From the NCBI RefSeq assembly GCF_012927045.1, contig NZ_JABBFW010000001.1:310001-374000 (forward strand): 64,000 nucleotides of DNA. Reading direction: 5' to 3'. This document shows positions 19,926 through 28,369 of this stretch, one piece after another. The position numbers and the translations under genes are program-made. Each line of letters begins with the position of its first letter. Positions within the stretch are counted from its first letter, which is position 1. A model generated the notes under the pieces. The model was not told the DNA's origin. It saw only the letters and a program-made list of their open reading frames with translations, and searched no databases. The DNA is from Azohydromonas caseinilytica. GTDB lineage: Bacteria; Pseudomonadota; Gammaproteobacteria; Burkholderiales; Burkholderiaceae_C.

Positions 19926-20948
19926 TCACACCGCCGCTCCGGCGTTGGGATCGTTCGAATCCGAGCCGCGTGCCGAAGCCTTCACCAGGTCCTCGCGCTT
20001 GACGCCCATCCACATGGCGATGGCGGCAGCAACGAACACCGAGGAGTAGATGCCGAACAGGATGCCGATGGTCAGCGCCACGGCGAAGTAGTGCAGCGTC
20101 GGCCCACCGAACAGCAGCATCGCCAGCACCATCATCTGGGTCGAGCCATGGGTGATGATGGTGCGGCTGGTGGTGCTGGTAATGGCGTGGTCGATCACCT
20201 GCTGGGTATTCATCTTCCGGTATTTGCGGAAGGCCTCGCGAATCCGGTCGAAGATCACGACCGATTCGTTGACCGAGTAACCGAGTACCGCCAGCACCGC
20301 TGCCAGCACCGCCAGCGAGAACTCCCACTGGAAGAAGGCGAAGAAGCCCAGGATGATGACCACGTCGTGCAGGTTGGCGATGATGCCCGCCACGGCGAAC
20401 TTCCACTCGAAGCGGATCGCCAGGTAGATCATGATGCCCAGCACCGTCACGGCCAGCGCCAGCGCGCCGTCGCGCGCCAGCTCCGAACCCACGGAGGGGC
20501 CGACGAACTCGGTGCGCGAGAGCTTCAGCGGCTCGCTGCCATCGGCGGCCACGCAGGCTTGGCGCGTCGTGTCGCCCTCGCCCGGGCGCGTCTCCACGCG
20601 GCCCGGAGCGGCTTGGCACAGCGCGGCGAAGACGCGGCCCGCGACCTCGCTTTGCTTGACGTCGCCGCGCACGGGCAACCGGATGAGCACGTCGCGCGCG
20701 GTGCCGAAGTTTTGCACCTGCACCTCGCCGAAGCCCAGCGAGTCCACCGCGGCGCGGGTGCGGTCGATCTCGGCCGGCTGCGCGTAGTTGACCTCCAGCA
20801 CCGTGCCGCCCGTGAACTCGATGGACAGGTGCAGCCCGCGCGTGACCAGGAAGAACACGGCCGCGGCGAAGGTCAGGAACGAAATGACGTTGAACACCAG
20901 CGCATGCCGCATGAACGGGATGTCGCGCCGGATGCGAAAGAACTCCAT
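19926..20948 (-). CDS. secF: Protein translocase subunit SecF
   Basis: Inner-membrane partner of SecD that uses the proton-motive force to help late steps of Sec export. The 340-residue protein has one N-terminal transmembrane helix, a periplasmic domain (LSIEFTGGTVLEV near residue 30), and five C-terminal helices with GYSVNESVVIFDRIRE and STTSRTIITH. The length is normal. It lies 23 bp after secD in yajC-secD-secF order and ends at a strong terminator. Confidence 0.96.
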   Translation of the reverse strand: MEFFRIRRDIPFMRHALVFNVISFLTFAAAVFFLVTRGLHLSIEFTGGTVLEVNYAQPAEIDRTRAAVDSLGFGEVQVQNFGTARDVLIRLPVRGDVKQSEVAGRVFAALCQAAPGRVETRPGEGDTTRQACVAADGSEPLKLSRTEFVGPSVGSELARDGALALAVTVLGIMIYLAIRFEWKFAVAGIIANLHDVVIILGFFAFFQWEFSLAVLAAVLAVLGYSVNESVVIFDRIREAFRKYRKMNTQQVIDHAITSTTSRTIITHGSTQMMVLAMLLFGGPTLHYFAVALTIGILFGIYSSVFVAAAIAMWMGVKREDLVKASARGSDSNDPNAGAAV

Positions 20949-20971
20949 GCAGGTCTCCGGAGGCTACGGCT

Positions 20972-22852
20972 TCAGGCCTTGGCAGCCGGGGTGTCGCCCT
21001 CGGGGCGCCAGACCTGGCCAATGGACACGGACTTCAGGCGCTTCTTGCGCCCGTACCAGAGGTTGACCAGGCCCCGCGAGAACATCACGGCCGAGAACAT
21101 CGAGGTCAGGATGCCCAGGCAGTGCACGACGGCGAAGCCGCGCACGGGGCCCGAGCCGAAGGCCAGCAGCGCCACGCCGGCAATGAGCGTGGTGACGTTG
21201 GAGTCCAGGATCGTGGCCCAGGCGCGCTCGTAGCCGGCGTGGATGGCCGTCTGCGGCGAAGCGCCGCCGCGCAGCTCCTCGCGCACGCGCTCGTTGATGA
21301 GCACGTTGGCGTCGATGGCCATGCCCAGCGTCAGCGCGATGGCGGCGATGCCCGGCAGCGTCAGCGTGGCCTGCAGCATCGACAGCACCGCCACCAGCAG
21401 CAACAGGTTGAAGGCCAGCGCCAGCGTGGAGAACACGCCGAAGAGCAGGTAGTACGCGCACATGAACGCGGCGATGGCCAGGAAGCCGTACAGCACGCTG
21501 TTGAAGCCCTTGGCAATGTTGTCCGCGCCCAGGCTCGGGCCGATGGTGCGCTCCTCGATGATCTCCATCGGCGCGGCCAGCGAGCCCGCGCGCAGCAGCA
21601 GCGCCGTGTCGTTGGCTTCCTGCGTGGTCATGCGGCCCGAGATCTGCACGCGCCCGCCGGAGATTTCCGAGCGGATCACGGGCGCGGTGACGACCTCGCC
21701 CTTGCCCTTCTCGAACAGCAGGATCGCCATGCGCTTGCCCACGTTCTCGCGCGTGACGTCGCGGAAGATGCGCGCGCCCTTGGCATCGAGCGTGAGGTGC
21801 ACGGCAGGCTCGTGGTTCTGGCTGTCGAAGCCGGCCTGGGCGTCGGTGAGGTTCTCGCCGGTGAGGATGAACTGCCGCTTGACGATCAGCGGCGCGCCGC
21901 CGCGCTCGACGTAGCGCTCGGTACCGAAGGGCACCGGGCCGGAGCCCACCGCGGCCGCGGCGGCCTCGGTGCTGTCGTCCACCAGGCGCACCTCCAGCGT
22001 GGCGGTGCGGCCGATGATGTCCTTGGCCTTGGCGGTGTCCTGCACGCCGGGCAGCTGCACCACGACGCGGTCGGCGCCCTGCTGCTGGATCACGGGCTCG
22101 GCCACGCCGAGCTCGTTGACGCGGTTGTGCAGCGTGGTGATGTTCTGCTTGAGCGCGGCTTCCTGCACCGCGCGCTGGGCCTGGGGCTTGAGCGCGCCGA
22201 CCAGGCGCAGCTCGCTGCCGTCGCCGGTGGGCGTCCACTGCAGGTCGGGCAGCTGCTCAGTCAGCAGCGCCTGGGCGCTGGCAAGCGTGGCGGCGTCGCG
22301 GAAGCGCACCTCCACGTTGTTGCCGTCACGCGCGATGCCGGCATGGCGCACGTTCTTGTCGCGCAGCAGGGTGCGCACGTCGCCGGTCAGCGACTCGGCC
22401 TTCTTGGTCAGCGCCGCGCGCATGTCGACCTGCATCAGGAAATGCACGCCGCCGCGCAGATCCAGGCCCAGGTACATGGGCAGCGCGTGCACCGCGGTGA
22501 GCCACGACGGCGAGCGGCTCACCAGGTTGAGCGCGACGATGTAGGTCGGGTCGGCTGGGTCGGGGTTGAGGGCGCGGTTGAGCGCATCCTTGGCCTTGAG
22601 CTGGGTGTCGGGGTCGCCGAAGCGCGCGCGCACCGAGTTGCCATCGAGCTGCACGAAGTCGGGTTGCACACCCGCCTGTGCCAGCACGCTCTCCACCCGC
22701 TGGACCAGCGCAGCATCGACCTTGACGGTGGCCTTGCCGCTGGAAACCTGGACCGCGGGGGCCTCGCCAAAGAAGTTGGGCAGCGTGTACACGAGCCCAA
22801 CCAGCAGCGCGACCGCCAGGATCGCGTACTTCCACCAGGGATAGCGGTTCAT
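20972..22852 (-). CDS. secD: Protein translocase subunit SecD
   Basis: Inner-membrane SecDF component, 626 residues. It shows the first transmembrane helix at about residues 8-25, the periplasmic P1 region with YLGLDLRGGVHFLMQVD near 130, and the C-terminal six-helix membrane block with AIDANVLINERVREEL. It is encoded between yajC and secF, the standard order. The ATG at 22852 (MNRYPWWKY) matches homologues. It acts with SecYEG and YajC; secY lies in the ribosomal cluster of this window. Confidence 0.96.
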   Translation of the reverse strand: MNRYPWWKYAILAVALLVGLVYTLPNFFGEAPAVQVSSGKATVKVDAALVQRVESVLAQAGVQPDFVQLDGNSVRARFGDPDTQLKAKDALNRALNPDPADPTYIVALNLVSRSPSWLTAVHALPMYLGLDLRGGVHFLMQVDMRAALTKKAESLTGDVRTLLRDKNVRHAGIARDGNNVEVRFRDAATLASAQALLTEQLPDLQWTPTGDGSELRLVGALKPQAQRAVQEAALKQNITTLHNRVNELGVAEPVIQQQGADRVVVQLPGVQDTAKAKDIIGRTATLEVRLVDDSTEAAAAAVGSGPVPFGTERYVERGGAPLIVKRQFILTGENLTDAQAGFDSQNHEPAVHLTLDAKGARIFRDVTRENVGKRMAILLFEKGKGEVVTAPVIRSEISGGRVQISGRMTTQEANDTALLLRAGSLAAPMEIIEERTIGPSLGADNIAKGFNSVLYGFLAIAAFMCAYYLLFGVFSTLALAFNLLLLVAVLSMLQATLTLPGIAAIALTLGMAIDANVLINERVREELRGGASPQTAIHAGYERAWATILDSNVTTLIAGVALLAFGSGPVRGFAVVHCLGILTSMFSAVMFSRGLVNLWYGRKKRLKSVSIGQVWRPEGDTPAAKA

Positions 22853-22919
22853 CGATGTTCCTTGCGCCGCGACGGGAGCAGCGCGTGGCGCGGACCGCCA
22901 GGGGCCCGCAGCCGATTAC

Positions 22920-23240
22920 TTACTTGAAGGTGCCCTTGGGCAGCACCTGCACCACGGCAGAGCGCTGCACCTGCAGTTCCACGCCGTTGGCGACCTCGAT
23001 GTGGACAAAGCTCTCGTTGAGCTTGGTGACCTTGCCCAGGAACCCGCCGGCGGTCACGACCTCGTCACCCTTGGCCAGCGCGGCGATCATGGCCTTGTGC
23101 TCCTTCTGCCGCTTCATCTGGGGACGGATCATGATGAAGTACAGCACCACGAACATCAGCACCAGGGGCAGCATGCTCATCAGGCTGTCGGTGGCGGAGG
23201 GGGCGGCGGCGGTCTGGGCAAAGGCAGGGGAAATCAACAC
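22920..23240 (-). CDS. yajC: Sec translocon accessory protein YajC
   Basis: Small single-pass membrane protein of the holotranslocon. The start is taken as GTG at 23240, with AAGGA 9 bases upstream. This gives a 106-residue protein beginning MLISPAFAQT, like betaproteobacterial homologues. The longer open frame to 23327 would add an Arg/Leu-rich extension not typical of the family. The helix MLPLVLMFVVLYFIMIRP is followed by the conserved GDEVVTAGGFLGKV. It is first in yajC-secD-secF. Confidence 0.92.
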   Translation of the reverse strand: MLISPAFAQTAAAPSATDSLMSMLPLVLMFVVLYFIMIRPQMKRQKEHKAMIAALAKGDEVVTAGGFLGKVTKLNESFVHIEVANGVELQVQRSAVVQVLPKGTFK

Positions 23241-23400
23241 GGCAGGCAGTCCTTGTTCTGTACGAAAGCCCGGCAACCGTCCCGCCGGAAGCAGGCGGCG
23301 CAGGGAGCCGACGATTCTAAGCGGCACCCAGCTCCTGCCCCGCGCCCGCGGGGCTTGCGCCTTCGCTGCCCATGCGGTCTTGCCGTGAGGCCCAAAAGCA

Positions 23401-23428
23401 AACGGGCCGTCGCTGAGGACGGCCCGTT
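23401..23428 (-). terminator. Terminator after first tRNA-fMet copy
   Basis: An 11-bp stem (AACGGGCCGTC / GACGGCCCGTT) with a 6-base loop, followed on the minus strand by TGCTTTTGGG. Confidence 0.85.
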
Positions 23429-23439
23429 GTGCAGGTGTT

Positions 23440-23516
<77 letters not shown>

Positions 23517-23528
23517 ACTGAAGCTGCA

Positions 23529-23558
23529 ATTCTAACGCACTTGCCTGAAGTTTTGCAA
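23529..23558 (-). promoter_or_regulatory. Predicted promoter of tRNA-fMet copy 1
   Basis: On the minus strand: TTGCAA at 23553-23558, an 18-base spacer, and TAGAAT at 23529-23534, ending 12 bases before the mature tRNA 5' end. Confidence 0.6.
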
Positions 23559-23632
23559 GCGCTTATTTGCAAAACACAGATCGCCCAGATTCGGCGCGAA
23601 TCGACCATCCGCAAAGAGACGGCCGCAAAGCA

Positions 23633-23660
23633 AACGGGCCGTCGCTGAGGACGGCCCGTT
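23633..23660 (-). terminator. Terminator after second tRNA-fMet copy
   Basis: The same hairpin as after copy 1 (AACGGGCCGTC / GACGGCCCGTT), followed by TGCTTTGCGG on the minus strand. Confidence 0.8.
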
Positions 23661-23673
23661 GTGCATGGTGTTT

Positions 23674-23750
<77 letters not shown>

Positions 23751-23762
23751 ACTGAAGCTGCA

Positions 23763-23793
23763 ATTCTAGCACAGCTTTCGCGAGCTGTGCCAA
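23763..23793 (-). promoter_or_regulatory. Predicted promoter of tRNA-fMet copy 2
   Basis: On the minus strand: TTGGCA at 23788-23793, a 19-base spacer, and TAGAAT at 23763-23768 preceded by TGC, an extended -10. The spacer contains the inverted repeat GCACAGCT / AGCTGTGC, so a hairpin or operator may overlap the promoter. Confidence 0.6.
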
Positions 23794-23870
23794 CCGGTAT
23801 GCACCGTGCCCAGCAAACCTGTGGCGGCGCGCAACACGCCAGCCCCCTGTCACAGGGAGTTATGGACAGG

Positions 23871-23899
23871 TTGCCACTACACGCTGACACTCGAATAAC
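23871..23899 (+). promoter_or_regulatory. Possible promoter of the contractile-apparatus operon
   Basis: The 225 bp between tRNA-fMet and the sheath gene contain TTGCCA at 23871-23876 and AATAAC at 23894-23899, spaced 17 bases: a weak sigma-70-like match. Just upstream is the dyad CCCTGT-C-ACAGGG, and TTGCCAC recurs about 30 bases later. No other good promoter was seen inside the 18-gene block. Confidence 0.35.
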
Positions 23900-23975
23900 G
23901 GATTGCCACAGCGCCCTACTAAAGACAAGGGCGGCCTTGGCGATCACCGACGAACCATCAGGAGAGACGGGTTCC

Positions 23976-25382
23976 ATGACGCTGATCATTCCGGGCGTTG
24001 AGGTCAAGGTCGTCAAAGACCTTCTGGCGCCACAGCTGGCACCTTCGGGCGTGCTGGGCATCGTCGGCCTGACCGAGAAGCAGCCTCCGGGCGGCGTCGG
24101 CCGGGCCTCCAGCTGGAACAGCCTGGCCGAGTCCTTCGGCGGCGCCTCGGCCTACAGCCTGGCCGAAGCGCCGCAGGCGCTGGCCAACGGCGTGTTCGAG
24201 CTGGTGGTCAGCGCGGTCAGCCCCGACAACGCCAGCGCCGCCACGGCCGACCTGCTGGCGGCCGACGGCAAGGCCGTGGCGCTGCCGCTGGCTGCGCGCG
24301 CGCCCGGCACCTGGGCCAATGGCCTGGCCGTGACGGTGACGCCGCGCCAAGTGCCCGCCACCGGGGCGGACGGCAAGCCCACCACCGTGCCCGTGTTCGA
24401 CCTGACGGTGCAGCGCCCCGGCGGCAGCGACGTCGAGACGCACCGCAACCTCTCGCTTGATCCGGCCAATGCGCGCTACGTGGTGGACGTGCTGGCCCGC
24501 CAGTCGCAGCTGCTCAAGGTGCGCGACGCCAGCAAGCTGGCCCTGCCGCAGGCCAGCAGCGACACCGTGAAATACGCGCTCGCCAACGGCAAGGACGCCG
24601 GCCGCGCCGACTACCAGGCCGCCCTGGCCAAGCTGGTCAACGAATCCGACGTGGACATGGTGCTGGTGTCGGTGCAGGACACCGCCGACACCGCGCGCCT
24701 GGCGCAGATCTACGCCGACCTGGTGAGCCACTGCGAGCGCATGAGCGCGCTGGGCCAGGGCCGCATCGGCTTCGCCGGCATCCCGGGCGCCACGGCCGAC
24801 GCCATCCGCGGCAATGCCGCCACGCTGACCAACAGCCTGATCTCCGACCGGCTGGTGCTGGTGGCGCCCTTCGGCACGGTCGGCGCCGTGGCCGGCATGG
24901 TGGGCAGCCTGGATTACTTCCAGTCGCCCACCTTCAAGCCGCTGGCGCTGGGCGGCGTGGCCCCGATCGGCGTGGAGGCGCAGCAGGAGCTGCTGAAGCT
25001 CAACGCGGTGCCGGTGGTGAGCCAGCGCGGGCGCGGAATCATCGTGCTGCGCGGCCTGACCAGCGACGGCGACCAGATCAGCGTGCGCCGCGTCGCCGAC
25101 CACGCCGTGCGCAGCGTCAAGAGCATCGGCGAGCTGTTCATCGGCAAGCTCAACAACGAGCTCGGCCGCGGCGCGCTCAAGCAACACCTCACCGCCGCGC
25201 TGGTGCAGATGGAGAAGGACGGCGCCCTGGTGCCCTCCACCGACGGCAAGGACCCGGCCTTCAAGGTGGACGTCTATTGCAGCCAGGACGACTTCGCCAA
25301 GGGCATCGTGCGCGTGGACATGGCCGTGCGCCCGGTGCGGGCCATCGATTACGTCTACGCCAAGGTGCTGGTGCAGATCTGA
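23976..25382 (+). CDS. Contractile tail sheath protein
   Basis: A 468-residue protein of the phage tail sheath family (Mu gpL-like). The N-terminus IIPGVEVKVVKDLLA is the linker arm typical of sheath subunits. The C-terminal 110 residues (SVRRVADHAVRSVKSIG to YVYAKVLVQI) form the conserved domain that packs on the tube. The middle is a variable exposed domain. The ATG at 23976 has AGGAGAGAC upstream; the longer open frame from 23787 runs through the promoter region and is rejected. It is the first gene of an 18-gene block of tail genes. Sheath contraction would drive the tube into a target envelope; target unknown. Confidence 0.93.
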   Translation: MTLIIPGVEVKVVKDLLAPQLAPSGVLGIVGLTEKQPPGGVGRASSWNSLAESFGGASAYSLAEAPQALANGVFELVVSAVSPDNASAATADLLAADGKAVALPLAARAPGTWANGLAVTVTPRQVPATGADGKPTTVPVFDLTVQRPGGSDVETHRNLSLDPANARYVVDVLARQSQLLKVRDASKLALPQASSDTVKYALANGKDAGRADYQAALAKLVNESDVDMVLVSVQDTADTARLAQIYADLVSHCERMSALGQGRIGFAGIPGATADAIRGNAATLTNSLISDRLVLVAPFGTVGAVAGMVGSLDYFQSPTFKPLALGGVAPIGVEAQQELLKLNAVPVVSQRGRGIIVLRGLTSDGDQISVRRVADHAVRSVKSIGELFIGKLNNELGRGALKQHLTAALVQMEKDGALVPSTDGKDPAFKVDVYCSQDDFAKGIVRVDMAVRPVRAIDYVYAKVLVQI

Positions 25383-25403
25383 CCCGAGTGACGGAGCGAG
25401 TTG

Positions 25404-25796
25404 ATGCCCACCATTTTTTCCGCCAACCGCAGCAGCGTGCTGATCGACGGCGAAGCCATCGAAGGCCTGCAGTCGCTGGCTTTCCGCGTGACGACGGAGC
25501 GCGAGGACATCCGCGCCATCGGCAGCGCCGAGCGCATTGCCGTGAGCTTCGGGCTGCGCAGCGTGCAGGGCGAGGTCGTCGTGCGCTCGGCCAGCTACAA
25601 GCTCGATGAGCACCTGAAGAACCAGAGCACCTTCCAGATCGTGGCCAACCTGAAGAAGGACGAGGCCGCCGACGCGCCCAAGCGCACGCTGTCCTTCGAC
25701 GAGTGCTTCGTCGAGAACAAGGAGTTCAGCGTGGGCGCCGGCGGCACGGTGGTCAGCACCTACGTGTTCTCGGCGACGCGCGTGCGTGAAGAGTGA
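25404..25796 (+). CDS. Tail tube protein (XkdM-like), probable
   Basis: A 130-residue protein directly after the sheath gene, the usual place for the tube. Features that fit the phage tube family are SVLIDGEAIEGLQSLAFRV near the start, a VQGEVVVRSASYKL strand pair, and a beta-rich C-terminus ending in VVSTYVFSA. The family call rests on size, position and these resemblances. The ATG at 25404 with GGAG 7 bases upstream is preferred over the TTG at 25401. The stop overlaps the next gene's GTG. Confidence 0.75.
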   Translation: MPTIFSANRSSVLIDGEAIEGLQSLAFRVTTEREDIRAIGSAERIAVSFGLRSVQGEVVVRSASYKLDEHLKNQSTFQIVANLKKDEAADAPKRTLSFDECFVENKEFSVGAGGTVVSTYVFSATRVREE

Positions 25797-26692
25797 ATGC
25801 GGCCGCCGGCGCGCCCGGCTGGCGCGCACTGACGATTGACCGCCAGCGCTTCGCCATCCGGCTGCGCGGCCACGACCTGCCGCTGGAAGTGCAGTGTCCC
25901 GACGGCGCCACGCAGGTCCTGCCGGTGTGGCGCTGCCGTGACCACTTCACCGCCCTGCGCGCGGCACTGACCGTGCACGCCGGCGGCGCGCCCGCGCAGG
26001 GCAGCCCCGGCGACCCCAGCACCACGGCCACCCTGAGCCTCGACCCGATGCATTACCTGACGGCGCTGCCCGGCTTCGCCGACATCGACCCCGCGCGGCG
26101 CGAGTCGCTGGCGCCGGCCGCCTTGTGGTGGGCGGCCGGTGGCGACGAAGCCCCGGCCCGGCTGCTTGACGGCTTCGGCGCCATCGACGGCCGCCTGTTC
26201 GAGCTGCGCCGCTGGACCGCCGGCGAGCGCCAGGCCGCCCTCGCCGCGGCACTGCAGCGCCATGCCACCGAGAGCGGCGACGGCGACGACGTGCGCTTCG
26301 ATGCGGTGACCCACCTGGCCGCGCTGCTGCGCCACGGCGTGGTCGCCGACCCGGCGGAGATCGACACGCTGCCGCTGCACTGGGCCCTGCCGCTGATCGA
26401 CCTGGTGGTGACGCTGAACCAGCCGCCCGCGGCCGATCCGCTGCTGGGCGATGACGAGGCCGCGCGGCGCCTGGCCGAGCGCACGCTGCGCCTGGCGCGC
26501 GCGCTGGGCTGGACGCCGGAGCAGGTGCTGCGCACGCCGGCGGTGGAGTTGGACCGCCTGCTGGCGTTGCTCGACCGCGAGGAGGCCCGGGCCCGCGGCA
26601 CCGCGACGGCCACGGCGGCGCCTCCTGCCCCGCCGCGCCGGCGCCGCCTGGCCGACGCACCCGACGCGGTGCTGATCCGGATCGACGACTGA
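25793..26692 (+). CDS. Unrecognised tail-locus protein in the assembly-chaperone position
   Basis: A 299-residue protein starting with GTG at 25793 that overlaps the tube gene by 4 bp (GTGA). I do not recognise a family. Visible features are a beta-rich first 60 residues, a helical middle (RFDAVTHLAALLRHG, DEAARRLAERTLRLARALG) and an Ala/Pro/Arg-rich tail ending in acidic IRIDD. In Mu-type tail blocks the gene after the tube encodes the tail assembly chaperone, so a chaperone role is a positional guess. It is followed 3 bp later by the Pro/Ala-rich gene. Confidence 0.6.
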   Translation: MNAAAGAPGWRALTIDRQRFAIRLRGHDLPLEVQCPDGATQVLPVWRCRDHFTALRAALTVHAGGAPAQGSPGDPSTTATLSLDPMHYLTALPGFADIDPARRESLAPAALWWAAGGDEAPARLLDGFGAIDGRLFELRRWTAGERQAALAAALQRHATESGDGDDVRFDAVTHLAALLRHGVVADPAEIDTLPLHWALPLIDLVVTLNQPPAADPLLGDDEAARRLAERTLRLARALGWTPEQVLRTPAVELDRLLALLDREEARARGTATATAAPPAPPRRRRLADAPDAVLIRIDD

Positions 26693-26695
26693 ACG

Positions 26696-28369
26696 ATGTC
26701 CAGCCTGCCGCCCGACGCGACCTTCGCCGCGCCCGCCGCGCTGCTGCAGCGGCTGGTCGGCCCGCTGCAGCGCGCCACGCTGGCGGCGGTGCGTGAGGCG
26801 GGTTTTCACATTGCACCGCCCGAAGGCACCCTGCCCGGCACGCCGGGCCAGGATCAGCTCGCGGTGGAGCCGGCCGCACGGCCGGAGCAGTTGGCCAGCG
26901 ACGCGCAACCGCATGACGGCGCCTCGGAAACCTCGGCAGCCTGGGACGGCACGGAGGCCGCGCCGACTCAACCGGCGTCCGGGGCCAGCGCCAGCGCTTC
27001 CCGAGGTGCCGAGGCCACGCCCGTCCGGCCCGGCTCCGACACGGCGCCTCCCTGCGAGCGGCACGTTGGCGCCGGCATCCCGGTCGCACCGACGCCCGGG
27101 ACCGAAGCACGAGTCCTCCCGGACGGCGCGGCGCACGCCGGCACCGGCCATTCCATCGCCGCGCCGCATCTGCCTGATGGGCCGATGTCCGCGAGCATTC
27201 CCGCCGGGGTCCCGGCCTCGCCTGCCGCATTGGTGCAAGCCGGTCATGCGCCCGGAAGTCGGCCCGCCGCCACACCGCCCCTGGCAGCACCTACCGCCTT
27301 CCCGCGCAGGCCGGACGCCACGCAGGCCCCAGCGCCGCACCAAGAGCTTGCCCTGGGCCGGCACACTGCTCCCGCCGCGCCGCCCGGGGCCACGGGCCTG
27401 GGCCGGCCTCGGAATGACGGCGCCGCTACCCCCAGCCTCCCAACCAATCGTTTCCCCACACTTCCCAATCAAAGCCAGGAAGTGGCACTGAGCGAGAAAA
27501 CCGTCACCCCTGGGTGGACAGTTCCCGCAGACCCCGCGCCTGCTGGGAGCCGCGCTGAGGCCCCCGCGCCGTCACGCCCGGCGGCTCCCGGGGCATCGGT
27601 GTCCCCGGTTCCGACGGCACCACCGGGCATGCCGCCCAGCGCCCCGGCCCCCGGCTCGCTCCCGCTGCAGCGGCTCCAGGACGGCACGCCGCCGGCCACC
27701 CGGTCCGCCGCGCTGCCGGCTGTCGTCCAACCCTGGAGTGAGGCGCCCGCGCCGCTGGCGCCAGCCGCCGCCGCAGAGCAACCGGCGGGGGTCCCAGGGC
27801 CGCAGTTCTCCTTCACGTCCGCTCCGACTGGCGCGGCGCCCCTCACGGCGCCGACACCGCGCCCCGCTCCACCGTCCGGCGCACCGCTCGCAGCAGCCGG
27901 CCGCGTGCGGCTGGTGAAGGCCGCGCCGGCAGCGCCGATGGCGCAGGAGCCGGGCTTGCCTCCCGCCGCTGCGGCATCGCCCTTCGGCGCGGACACCGCC
28001 CCGCCCGATACCCCATCCACCACGCCACTCGCGGACCGGGCGGCGGCTTCTGCAACCCAGTCCGCCCCGCTGCCCACCCCGCCCTCCACGGGCGTGCGCT
28101 GGCCGGCCGAGCTGGAGCGCCGGCTCGAACGCCACCTCGACCGCGCGCTCACGCCGCTGCGGGCCCGCGCCGCGCAGTCGGCCGGAGACACTGCGGCCGG
28201 CCTGGACGACGCCGAGGCCGCCGAGGCGCCGCGCATCAGCCAGACCTTCAACGTCCGCCTCACCGTCGGCGCCGCGCCCCAGGCCGGCGGCCTGGCCGCC
28301 TGGCAGGCCGGGGACGCCTGCGGCGACGCGCTGCGCGACGCGGCGCTGCGCCAGGGGCTGATGCCATGA
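26696..28369 (+). CDS. 557-residue Pro/Ala-rich protein in the tape-measure position
   Basis: Three parts are visible: an N-terminal ordered-looking segment (about 1-45, LLQRLVGPLQRATLAAV), a very long Pro/Ala/Gly/Thr-rich region (about 50-460) likely to be disordered, and a C-terminal segment (about 465-557, ELERRLERHLDRALTPLRARAA) that should be helical and then beta. In Mu-like tail blocks this slot holds the tape measure protein. A tape measure is normally long and helical; this one is not. Either it is a divergent ruler or the apparatus does without one. The stop overlaps the hub gene start (ATGA). Codon use stays GC3-rich like the neighbours. Confidence 0.6.
   Translation: MSSLPPDATFAAPAALLQRLVGPLQRATLAAVREAGFHIAPPEGTLPGTPGQDQLAVEPAARPEQLASDAQPHDGASETSAAWDGTEAAPTQPASGASASASRGAEATPVRPGSDTAPPCERHVGAGIPVAPTPGTEARVLPDGAAHAGTGHSIAAPHLPDGPMSASIPAGVPASPAALVQAGHAPGSRPAATPPLAAPTAFPRRPDATQAPAPHQELALGRHTAPAAPPGATGLGRPRNDGAATPSLPTNRFPTLPNQSQEVALSEKTVTPGWTVPADPAPAGSRAEAPAPSRPAAPGASVSPVPTAPPGMPPSAPAPGSLPLQRLQDGTPPATRSAALPAVVQPWSEAPAPLAPAAAAEQPAGVPGPQFSFTSAPTGAAPLTAPTPRPAPPSGAPLAAAGRVRLVKAAPAAPMAQEPGLPPAAAASPFGADTAPPDTPSTTPLADRAAASATQSAPLPTPPSTGVRWPAELERRLERHLDRALTPLRARAAQSAGDTAAGLDDAEAAEAPRISQTFNVRLTVGAAPQAGGLAAWQAGDACGDALRDAALRQGLMP

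Noticed and set aside
22920-23327. Longer YajC starting upstream
   Set aside because: The extension is Arg/Leu-rich and unlike the family; GTG at 23240 has a good ribosome binding site and gives the usual N-terminus.
25760-27472. 570-codon minus-strand open frame opposite tail genes
   Set aside because: Arg/Gly-rich translation without motifs, opposite a coupled plus-strand gene series.
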